Of a stretch of DNA of 64,000 bases, positions 55,496 through 64,000 are shown in pieces (positions within the stretch are counted from its first letter, which is position 1; every line of letters begins with the position of its first letter). The translations under genes and the position numbers were made by a program. The notes beneath the pieces are model-generated. The model was not told the DNA's origin, did not search any database, and saw only the letters and a program-made list of their open reading frames with translations. The DNA is from Gamarada debralockiae (lineage: Eukaryota; Ascomycota; Leotiomycetes; Helotiales; Hyphodiscaceae). Location: the NCBI GenBank assembly GCA_002803225.1, contig NXFV01001362.1, positions 1-64,000 of the forward strand. The letters are read 5' to 3'.

Positions 55496-57993
55496 TTCGA
55501 AGATTTGTTGTAGGTGTGTAGGTGGAAGACGCGATGCGTGTCGCGTAATTTTCGTGTTCTGGCCCTTTAACGTGATCGCTTACTGTAGGGGTCTGAAGAC
55601 CGCTACGAAGTACGGCCCGCCACATTTCTCTTCACCATACATAGAACACTTGGGCATTTTTCTAACGTATCAGATGGATAAAGTGGACATCGAGCCACGT
55701 CTCACCCATTCTAAAAATGCAAGAAACAAGGTCTTACTAGTTCATTACTTGAGAACATTTTGCAGCCGTGAAGCATTAAGGAAAAGAGTAAGGTAAAGAA
55801 AATTGAGATCAAGGTAATTTTCACACATGAAACGTTTTACACGGTGGTAAGAAGCCAGAGAGCGTAACTTTCGAAGTAAAACAAAGTAGCTTCACGTTTG
55901 GACAGAATGTTGCCCACGATAGCGTGCCTCGTCGAGATGCGGTTTAGTAGATCAAATAGCAGTTGCTTTAGAAGACGGTGTCATTCGTATTACTCACAGG
56001 TACCTTTTGATTCTCGCTATTTGTTTGGAGACTGCCTTTTATATGTGCAATGCCATAAACATGGAATCAGAATGAGGCTCCGGTAAAATTAGATATCCTA
56101 GCTCTATAATACAAAGAATCAGTTCAGCGATTCAGCAAGTCTTGTCCGTAAGAGGCTGTGATGACTTCAACCTCTCTAATATTGCAGACGCTTCATTTAC
56201 AATTGGCGCGACTCTATATCGCTCTTTTTAAAGCTTCTGCTATGCTGTCTTGTTTTCGTAAATCACTTTGTAGATGCTAGTCTTCTAAGTTTGTTGTGTA
56301 TAACATTACCCTAAGTTGATTCGTGGCCTCTTTAGCCTTTCTCTTTAGCTGCGCCTCTACTGCGGCGGTACCTCTCCATCTGCCTAACTTAGACTTTAAT
56401 GTTGAATTTTCTGGTTTTAATTCTAAGATTCTCGCCGTGAAATTTTCTTTGGCCCTTGCGAGCAATGTATGCTATATTTGGGATTAGCTTGAATCTTCTT
56501 AAATAATAAGTAGGAATATATACAATTTTAGCAACAGCTCCAAACGAAGCGCTGACTTCACGATAGAGCTCCATATAAGCTCCAATCGAGTGCTTACTTA
56601 AGCTCTTTTCAAAGAGGTGTACTTTTATTAGTAGATATTTCTATAAATAAGGGTCTTCTACATTTGTTATCAAACAGACTGTAACAGCTACAGATAGCTG
56701 GAGGGCAACAGGAGGGATCGCAGTATATCAGAGAAGTAGCAGTTCATTGAAGGAAGAAGTTGTTGTTGTATTGATAATAGGATTCCTGAGCATTCGTACG
56801 ATCTGGTTTCTGAAACTCAAGCTTGCCCTCTCTCAAGTAGGGGCTAGTTCCTTACTTATACCTCAAGCAGCTAACTAAGTAACTAACCAAGTATCTGACT
56901 GGGTATCTGACTGAGTAGCTAACCAAGTAACTGACCGAGTAGCTACTATAGTAGTACCGTCTCCTAACACTTGTAAGCCTTGCCTGCCAAACCTCTGGGA
57001 CCCCAGCCGAATCCAAACTGTGGAACTAAAAAAAGGACTGCTATGCGCTGCGCAGTGGTGGGCCGTCTCAGTTACTTTCTTGAAGAGCGGATTTCGGAAG
57101 CAGGAAATGGACGACCTCAACTTGTTACCTCGTAAATCAAGGATACGGCCTTCTTATATAACCCCATCTGTCTCCACTCCCTTCTTCATCCTCTCTCTCC
57201 TCCGAAAAACTTGTACTCTTCATACCCAAATCTCTTCGCTCCATCTCTCTCCACCCTGGCGCAGCCCCTCGAGACAACAAGCCCCTCCCTCAACTTCTTC
57301 CTCGTTGTCCCAATTTCGACACCTAGTCCACATGCATCGTCGTCAAACAGCATCCACCTCTTCGACCGACGACAGCAACATCCAGTCCCTCACTATCTAG
57401 GCACTATTATATGGTGATTTGTCAGTTTGATATGATATAAAATAAACTTAGAGCTGAAGGATCGCTCTATTGTCGAAATATTAGAGGAAAATTGAATGCA
57501 AGGGCAGCAAGTATTTTTTGATATTCTCTAATGGTTGAAGTTGTACTGGTTGGAAATACAGGCTTTAAGGATATTCGCCGTCCATAGAAATCTTTCTAGA
57601 CCATTTCTGATATTAAGAACGTCTCGAGTTCAACAGAGTAGAAAAATATCATTCATGTGACTCTGCGACATATCTAGAGCGTCTTCTCGTCTAGTCCAAG
57701 ACCCGAGATAGATCCAACTTACCAAGCGACAGAATTACCTACGTAGTTTATGTCTGATCTCTCAGTTGAATGAAATCTGTACCACTTAGCACAAAAAGAA
57801 AATGAGGCATTGTGAATTTGATGGCTTGATCTAATTGTATAAAAGCAAGTAATGGCTCTCTACGCAGTGCCCGTCTCATATCTCCTATCTTAAAAGCCGG
57901 TAGACTTAGCGTTACTAATTTACTTCTGCCAATCGATACCCACGTAAATCCAGAAGGTGCGAAAGTAGACGACAAACTGCCTCCCAATCGTGT
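55496..57993. other. gene-poor accessory interval
   Basis: It contains two short minus-strand fragments near 56277-56574 with coiled-coil-like sequence (LELKPENSTLKSKLGRW, EAQLKRKAKEATNQLRVM) that may be the tail of a lost gene, the minisatellite at 56868-56951, and a Ser/Thr-rich plus-strand frame ending near 57400 that I cannot support as a gene. Confidence 0.35.
56868..56951. repeat. 12-bp minisatellite, seven units
   Basis: Seven consecutive 12-bp units of the form TA(A/G/T)CT(A/G)AC(C/T)(A/G)AG with few substitutions, starting at 56868. In frame on the minus strand they would encode a Q-S-D-T / W-L-V-T alternation, but no gene is evident. Confidence 0.7.
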
Positions 57994-60191
57994 TTAAGGT
58001 GTATCGCCAGCTCCGAGATTGCTCGTCTTGATGCCCGTCCTCGTCTCCACATGCTCCCTACTCAAGTGATGTTTCTTGATGAAGGCCGAGGAAACGCCCG
58101 CAAGTGTAGCTAGGCAGGTATAGAAAATCCACATGTTTCTCATACTTGTGGCAAAAGCAACCTTGACTGCCATTTTCTGAACAGAATCTTGGATCGTGCT
58201 AACAACCATAACATATGCTGCAGCTCCGCCTCCAGAGAGTTCTTCGGCGATATTGGAAGGCAAGCTTATAGGTGGCAAGGATAGAGACTTGACCCTGTCG
58301 TCCATAGAGTTCTGAAAGATAACTCCCGCAATTACAACAGAGAGAGAGGTTGCCACATTTCGAACAAAGCTGAAGGTAGCAGTTGCCGTTGCCACATTAT
58401 CCTGAGGTACTTGAGCTTGGAGAGCGATCATTGGAGCCTCGAAAAGGAATCCAGCTCCAAGGCCAGCGACGATCTGAAGACCAATCACCTGTCCAATAGA
58501 GGGCTGAGCCCCGAATGTGCAGTAGAGACCGTTTCCGATCATCATAAGTATAACGCCAACGTATATGAGCTCGAGATATCGCCCAGTCCGATGAATGAGA
58601 ATTCCGACGATGATACCCATAGTGGCTTCAGTTACGGCAGTGGGGATGATAAGTACACCGGAACGAAGAGGTGGAACCTCTAGAACAGACTGGAAGTACA
58701 AAGGCAAGTAGTACTCATGGCCAATGAAGACCTGTCCATGATCAGTCAGTAGGTATATCACTGCAAGAGAATCAAGCCATATCAAAACCAAGCTACGCAG
58801 GATTTTCGCCAGGAATCGAATGCGATACTAGTGTACATACCATGCCATGAAAGAAGCATAAGCTCATACAAGCAACGTTCGAGGTATGCTTGAAGAGGTC
58901 GAGCGGCATTAGCGGGTATTTGGCAAGCTTTTTCTCGCTGAATACGAATACCCCGATCATCAGAACGCCAAATATGATGAGGCAGACGACCGTAGACGAA
59001 TGCCAGGCAAATGTTGTCCCACCGAACTCGAGGCCAAGTAGAAGCATGAGGGTTACTCCGAGTATTGAAAGACTCCCAGCCCAATCGACGGATTTGATAC
59101 CGACAGCTATTGGAGTCTTTGGATTATGCACATCCAAGAACAACAGGAGAAGGATGAATGTCATTCCTGTGACAGGGAGGTTTCTTGCAGTTGTATGTTA
59201 GCATTACTGTTATTATTAAAGGCGTCAGAGAGTAGTGATGGATTGTATCACTTACATCCACCAGCACCAGCGCCACGAGACTTTCTCCGTCAAGGCTCCG
59301 CCGATAATGGGACCAACTCCACCGGCTATAGCCCACATGAATGCCGTGAGTCCCAGATAAAGGCTTCGAGTACTGTCTCATATAAGCATGACCACTGCCT
59401 CTTGTCTCATAGAACGTACCGCATGCTGGACAAATCAGACATGGTGACATAGACCATCTGAATGATGCCTCCACCAGCCGTGCCTTGGAGTGCTCGACCC
59501 GCAATCAACATTATCATTGACGTTGCTTTGGCGCATATTACGGAGCTGCAGGAGAACAAACCCACAGCTGAAAGCAAGATTGGCTTCCTGCCCCAGATAT
59601 CACTGAGCCTGCGGTACAGTAAATCAGTAACCAAAGCAAATTGCCATGGAGTAGAGTCACTTTGTCCATATTGGTCCAGCTGCGGCATTGGCCAGAAGAT
59701 ACGCGCCACCTATCCATATGTAACCGGAACTAGAGTGCTTTTATTGAGTTCTACGTCAGTTTAACTCTAAGTGTGGCATAAGGATAATTGTCAATGGAAA
59801 ATGGGAACCACAGTTATGAGTGGTAAAAGAGAAACGCACCAATTCAGAAGCTATAGTAGGAACAGCAGTCGCGACAATTGTTTGATCCAAGGCAGCAATG
59901 AACATCGAGAGCTGAGTTTCACTATTAGCAGAGGTTGGGGAAGTGGGGAGTTCCTGGACCCCCGGGCCATTTTGCAAGAAGAAAGTGGAGAGTATCATAA
60001 CATGCATTCAAACCTAAAAGTACCGCAAAGAGTCGCAGTCGACTTCGGGGCTCTGCAAAGACTTCCTCGGATAGATTCTGGGGTAGACACTGAAGCTCGT
60101 AGGCATTGTTGGTCGAAAGCGCAGGATCATGGGAGATGACATCTCTGCCAAGAACCACGCTTTTGTCGAACGTCGTCAATTGGTCTGCCAT
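57994..60191 (-). CDS. MFS multidrug transporter, DHA2 (14-TM) type
   Basis: Seven exons: 60191-60024, 59911-59840, 59737-59661, 59608-59420, 59372-59256, 59183-58841, 58731-57994. They join in phase to 567 aa. The N-terminal half has FIAALDQTIVATAVPTIASE (motif D1-like), SGYIWIGGAYLLANAAAGPI and LSDIWGRKPILL (motif A). Then come GRALQGTAGGGIIQMV (motif B region), FMWAIAGGVGPIIGGALTEK (motif C, antiporter signature) and SWRWCWWINLPV. The C-terminal half includes HEYYLPLYFQSVLEVPPLRS. This is a proton-coupled efflux pump of the plasma or vacuolar membrane, as in toxin export or drug resistance. Substrate is unknown and no biosynthetic genes adjoin it. One acceptor (59738) was chosen because the nearer AG breaks the frame. 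Confidence 0.88.
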
Positions 60192-61568
60192 CTGGAGACT
60201 TGGATGTCGCTGGTAGAAAGAAGTTGGAATGCTTCTTGGAGAGGGGAAATTTAGATGCCCCACGATCTAAGCCAAATTAGCACGCCGATTTGCACCCTTA
60301 ACAAGTCTTCCCATAGGTTGGCCGTCGTGATAGGAAAGCTACCAAGTCACCTAACCGTGAAGAAAATAACTTCTGTAGAGAAGTGGAGGTGGACTTACGA
60401 GAGGAGTGCTGTTGTTAGGTTATGTGAAAAGGAAAGAAAGGAAGAAAAGCAGCGAGAAATGGGAAGGGCCGTGGAAAGCAGGGGTGGCCTGTGCACGTGC
60501 GTTAACCGATCCCCGGGGCTGGGAAGGGGGTTCGTTTACGATTAAGAAGGAGGAGGTGAGTAGGATGTTTATGGATTATATCATTCAGGGTCAGGTATGA
60601 TGGTCATGGTACTTATCGACGAAGAGGACGGCTGGGATGGACCAAAGTTCGTCGCTGAACACGTGTACGGCATCGAGTTAGATTCGCAGCTCATTTAACA
60701 ACATTACTAGGTCAAACGGGCAGAAGGCGTTCAATCTGATGTCGCTTTCGCTTCCGAAAAGTAGGTGAGGTGCAGAGTGCGGAGCAGAAGCAGGCAAGAG
60801 AGTTCGTCAAGGTGTGCCTGCAGAAAGGTTTTGTGGCTAAGTTGGCTCATGCGCTGTTTTTGAGAGTTCTTAGGGGCACGCTGGGATCGTTTGTGGTGGA
60901 AGCATGACGGGTCGGATAATGTACAAGGGACGTATGCGCATTGGTTGAGGCATGGGACTGTATATTGGAATCAGGATGGATCCCGCCTACATTGGAATTA
61001 AAGGAGATCGAGCCGTTTAAGAGGGACCAGTTGCTGAGGGAGAAATAGATCGAGGACTGTTTGTTCCTTGAGTAAAGGAGGGATCCAAATTCTCCGTCCC
61101 CGTTCGTCCTACAACGCGTTCGTCTTGACCAAAGTTTCGACTGACTCTGTCCACCGCAGCAAGGTCAACTCATCTGCGTTTTCAATCGCAATCTGCGAGC
61201 AGCCTGCTTCTCGTGTCATGTATTGAACTCTTGAAATTGAGTCGCTAGGCGGATTGACGCACGATCGGGCGAGCGCTATAAATACGGGACATGGACAAGG
61301 AGATGGCCCAGTTGTTATAGTGAGCTCACAACGGATTTATTTTGGACTTTCTGGCTAACCGATCTCAGTGAATATTTTCGTAAAGCGCTGGTACCCCATT
61401 TAGATGATACCGGTCCTGCTATTAAACATCAATATTCATATCCTCAGGGCACAAAGAAAGCCAGTACTTGATGCACCCACACTCATTTCCAGAATAATCG
61501 GGCTTTGAAAAGGGTATCTCATTCATTTACCTCATATCTCATCTCTAACCTACCACGCAATGCTCAAA
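60192..61568. other. intergenic with coding-like relic
   Basis: Plus-strand protein-like pieces, TDPRGWEGGSFTIKKEEVSR (about 60505-60600, ending at a GT donor-like site) and EQKQAREFVKVCLQKGFVAK with LAHALFLRVLRGTLGSFVVE (about 60780-60905), are separated by stops. They may be exons of one decayed gene of unknown family. The last 500 bp is the 3' flank of Kap120. Confidence 0.35.
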
Positions 61569-64000
61569 TCACTCCATCTCGGTCTGCTGTTCCAACCCCT
61601 GAAATCCGGCCAACACGTCCTTGTCAACGTTGACCACCCAACTTCTCTGAAACTCCTCCTCCCCACCAACAACCTGCACCACTCTCCTCAATCTCTCCTT
61701 CACGAACTCAAATGTATGAACCGTATGCACCGGATCACTTGCGCTATGCAATCTCTTCCTCATGTCCTCCGGTCCCTCGAATTCGTTGCCTTCATTTGAT
61801 GCCCAGACCAAATTATCGCCTCTATCATCTCTCCCCGTGATCATCTCGCTGATAACAGTCGTCCACATCGCGAAATAATCTTGTAATTTCTCGAGGACGA
61901 TAGGTATGACTGGTAGCGGTAATTCAAGGAGTCGAGTCAAAGCGAGGCAGGAGAGTTTTTGGCGGTCGATATTCGCCATGCTATCGAAGTGTCGGAACCA
62001 TTCGGTGCTGAGCCAGGACCAGACTTCATTTGTGTTTCCGATTGAGGAGAGCATTGTGAGGAAAAGGGTGGGATCGGCGAGTGCGATGCGGGCGAGGATC
62101 GTGAAGTAATCTGTTTCAACTACGTCGTCGAGTTTGGGGTATTTGCGGTCGGGACCCACGGTCTGATGGGCATCCCATGCGTCGTGGAGACCTTCGAAGA
62201 TTTTTTCGGTGTAGCCACTTTCGTAGAGATCCTTGGCAATCTGGGCTACGCCTTGGGATCCTCCGAGACCTTCGGCTGCTCGGATCATGTTCTCGACGAT
62301 AGTGGTAACCAGACCAGCGAGCTCGCGCTTCTTGACTCCAAGTAGGTTTGTCATGTAAGACAGAATTCTCAGTCTGGCCGCATCCCCAAGCATTGCCTCC
62401 GGAGCAAGTATTATGTAGGATTCGACGATATTGAGGACGATTCGGAGATTGTCTGACCCAATTTCTAGGAGCGGAAAAGCGGATTCCGCTAGGGCGAGTA
62501 CGTCTGGGCTTGCAGGAGATGGGGTTTGGGCAAGGATCGTGGACCAGAGATCGAGTGCTTCCTCCATCAGATAGACCTGCATCTCAGATCCTGGTTCAAC
62601 TGCTCGTTGGATCAGAGGCAATATCAGCGAATGATATCGTTGAGCTTGATCCTTCATGGCGGCCACCAGAGTCGATAAAAGAGTCAAAATAGCTTGCTTG
62701 AGAAGATGCTCCTCGCCAGATGCTTCCCAAAGACCTGGCAGAATTGAGACAATGTGATCGGCAAAGGGAACGATATGCTGCTCTATCCGTACAGCGATCA
62801 CTCTGATAGTATCCAGAATGGCCATCTTCGTCTCGGTATTCTCGACCTCTTGTATCAAAGCCATCATTCGCCCAAGAATATCTGGCACATACGGGAGGAA
62901 TCCCTCGGCCTGAAAGCTAAAGTCATCCACAACAAGCTTGAACTGCCGTGCCGCTGTGACGCGCACAACATGGTCGTTTGTCTCATCTTCAGCTTTTAGC
63001 AGATGCTGAAAAATTTGATAGACGAGAGGTCTGTTGGCTTCCGAGATTTTGATCGTGATCCACTGACCAATCAGGATAGCAATTCTTCTGCGTAAAACTT
63101 TGTAGCCAGGCCGAGTTTGCTGAACATCGTTGACAAGGGTGGAGGTCAAGAAGGCATCGAAGTCAAAGCTTTGGAACACAACAGGTGCCGAAAGACCCAT
63201 TGCAGTGTAGACAGCATCTTTCGTGACGACGGTGCTTTGATTTTCGCCACCAACGGATTGGAAGAAGGATAGTAGAGGTTGGACGAGGAGATGCTTGAAG
63301 TTGATTACGAGATCCATGAATAGTTTCTCAGAGCACGGTCGAACTTCAAACTCCCAGGTATCGCCGCCACCTTCTTCTCGAATCTCCCACTCGTCCTCGT
63401 CCTCCTCCCAGGCTTCAAGGTCTACCTGGCGGAAGACGAAGAAATTTGTAACGATCATATTAGCAATCCCAGCAACAAGTTCATCGGTAAGTAATTGGGT
63501 CTTGATCAGCTCTACACCTCGCTGCTGTTCTTCCTTGACATCCGGTGATCTGTATTTGAATGACTGTGTGGGGCTGAAGACCATCTTCATGCATGCTCGC
63601 AAGAGAGTAAGACCTTTCAGACATAGTTTCTCCATTACTGGTCTCTCTATCTTTGAGCCACCATCCCCCTTCAATGCTTTGGCACTGAAGTCCTGACTCT
63701 CCGATCCATAGGACTCGCCAAACGTGGATACAAGGCCCCAATATGATCTTACTAGGTCAAGAGAGTTTGGCAGAAGGGCAAATGCTGCAGGATGTGTAGT
63801 TGCCATTTGGACATGGAGCTTTGAGAATTGCACGAGATGTTTCTCCACCAATTCCTTCGCAGGAGATGCCAAGGCTGGTGGTTCTTGAGATGCCATCTTC
63901 AAAAACTGCCCAAATTGATGCTGGGAGTGCTCCCACAACTGCTGAACATCCTTGTCATGATTGGGGTATTCGTACCCAAAAATGAGCAGCCTGCGAAGAA
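61569..64000 (-). CDS. KAP120: importin-beta family karyopherin, Kap120/importin-11-like (partial)
   Basis: The C-terminal 810 codons or so are present. The frame is open to the window's right edge (LRRLLIFGYEYPNHDKDVQQ at the edge), so the N-terminal importin-beta domain lies outside. HEAT-repeat helices run throughout. The acidic insert EAWEEDEDEWEIREEGG preceded by TNFFVFRQVDL, then the PCSEKLFMDLVINFKHLLVQ block, is typical of Kap120/IPO11. Full-length family members are about 1000-1050 aa, so roughly 200 residues are missing. In yeast Kap120 imports ribosome-biogenesis and other nuclear cargo with RanGTP. No introns are seen in the part present. The gene looks intact and conserved. Confidence 0.9.
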   Translation of the reverse strand, partial: LRRLLIFGYEYPNHDKDVQQLWEHSQHQFGQFLKMASQEPPALASPAKELVEKHLVQFSKLHVQMATTHPAAFALLPNSLDLVRSYWGLVSTFGESYGSESQDFSAKALKGDGGSKIERPVMEKLCLKGLTLLRACMKMVFSPTQSFKYRSPDVKEEQQRGVELIKTQLLTDELVAGIANMIVTNFFVFRQVDLEAWEEDEDEWEIREEGGGDTWEFEVRPCSEKLFMDLVINFKHLLVQPLLSFFQSVGGENQSTVVTKDAVYTAMGLSAPVVFQSFDFDAFLTSTLVNDVQQTRPGYKVLRRRIAILIGQWITIKISEANRPLVYQIFQHLLKAEDETNDHVVRVTAARQFKLVVDDFSFQAEGFLPYVPDILGRMMALIQEVENTETKMAILDTIRVIAVRIEQHIVPFADHIVSILPGLWEASGEEHLLKQAILTLLSTLVAAMKDQAQRYHSLILPLIQRAVEPGSEMQVYLMEEALDLWSTILAQTPSPASPDVLALAESAFPLLEIGSDNLRIVLNIVESYIILAPEAMLGDAARLRILSYMTNLLGVKKRELAGLVTTIVENMIRAAEGLGGSQGVAQIAKDLYESGYTEKIFEGLHDAWDAHQTVGPDRKYPKLDDVVETDYFTILARIALADPTLFLTMLSSIGNTNEVWSWLSTEWFRHFDSMANIDRQKLSCLALTRLLELPLPVIPIVLEKLQDYFAMWTTVISEMITGRDDRGDNLVWASNEGNEFEGPEDMRKRLHSASDPVHTVHTFEFVKERLRRVVQVVGGEEEFQRSWVVNVDKDVLAGFQGLEQQTEME

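Noticed and set aside
57020..57400. 126-codon plus-strand frame rich in Ser, Pro and His
   Set aside because: Low-complexity CT-rich DNA. No ATG-led coding structure or family.
58411..58683. 90-codon plus-strand frame
   Set aside because: Antisense to the last exon of the DHA2 transporter.

Overview
The window is nuclear DNA of a filamentous ascomycete (Pezizomycotina). The evidence is short 41-64 nt GT..AG introns with CTRAC-type branch points, Zn2Cys6 regulators with fungal-specific domains, HET-domain genes, a HET-NACHT-ankyrin receptor, a DUF3433 membrane protein, and Kap120 and Htm1/EDEM orthologues. Several lineage-restricted families suggest Leotiomycetes, but that is an inference and no species can be named.

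Layout. 0-0.9 kb: a wrecked CE5 acetylxylan esterase/cutinase gene. 1.35-1.77 kb: a MITE-like inverted-repeat element. 2.5-7.3 kb: a large DUF3433 membrane protein gene with one in-frame TGA. 7.8-10.5 kb: an RRM-like gene whose 5' part is a tandem array of intron-exon modules. 10.9-12.1 kb: a GT32 glycosyltransferase. 12.9-22.4 kb is a graveyard. A HET gene is cut into two halves 6 kb apart. Between the halves lie a UstYa-like protein gene, a small secreted cysteine-rich peptide gene and a 5'-truncated alpha/beta hydrolase. Beyond them are a crotonase fragment and a 2OG-Fe(II) oxygenase pseudogene. 22.8-31.5 kb holds four intact genes: a Zn2Cys6 regulator, a TPR protein, an ACC-synthase-like aminotransferase and an MFS carrier. 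31.5-36.6 kb is nearly empty, with a few unrecognised fragments. 36.6-43 kb holds an intact Zn2Cys6 regulator convergent with an Htm1/EDEM mannosidase. 43-49 kb is decayed accessory DNA (CorA-like and chromodomain relics, dispersed repeats). 49.1-53.4 kb is an intact HET-NACHT-ankyrin NLR with 16 highly alike repeats. 54.4-55.5 kb is a dead Tc1/mariner transposase. 58-60.2 kb is a DHA2-type MFS transporter, and 61.6-64 kb is Kap120 running off the window edge.

How it fits together. Conserved housekeeping genes (Kap120, Htm1, GT32) are separated by accessory islands. The 20-31.5 kb stretch reads as a small metabolic neighbourhood (regulator, PLP enzyme, transporter, plus broken oxygenase and crotonase), perhaps a partly decayed cluster. 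Many nonsense lesions are readable as C-to-T or G-to-A transitions, as expected of RIP or spontaneous deamination, but the single-base indels need another cause. The non-self recognition content (intact NLR, broken HET gene) is typical of fast-turnover fungal loci.
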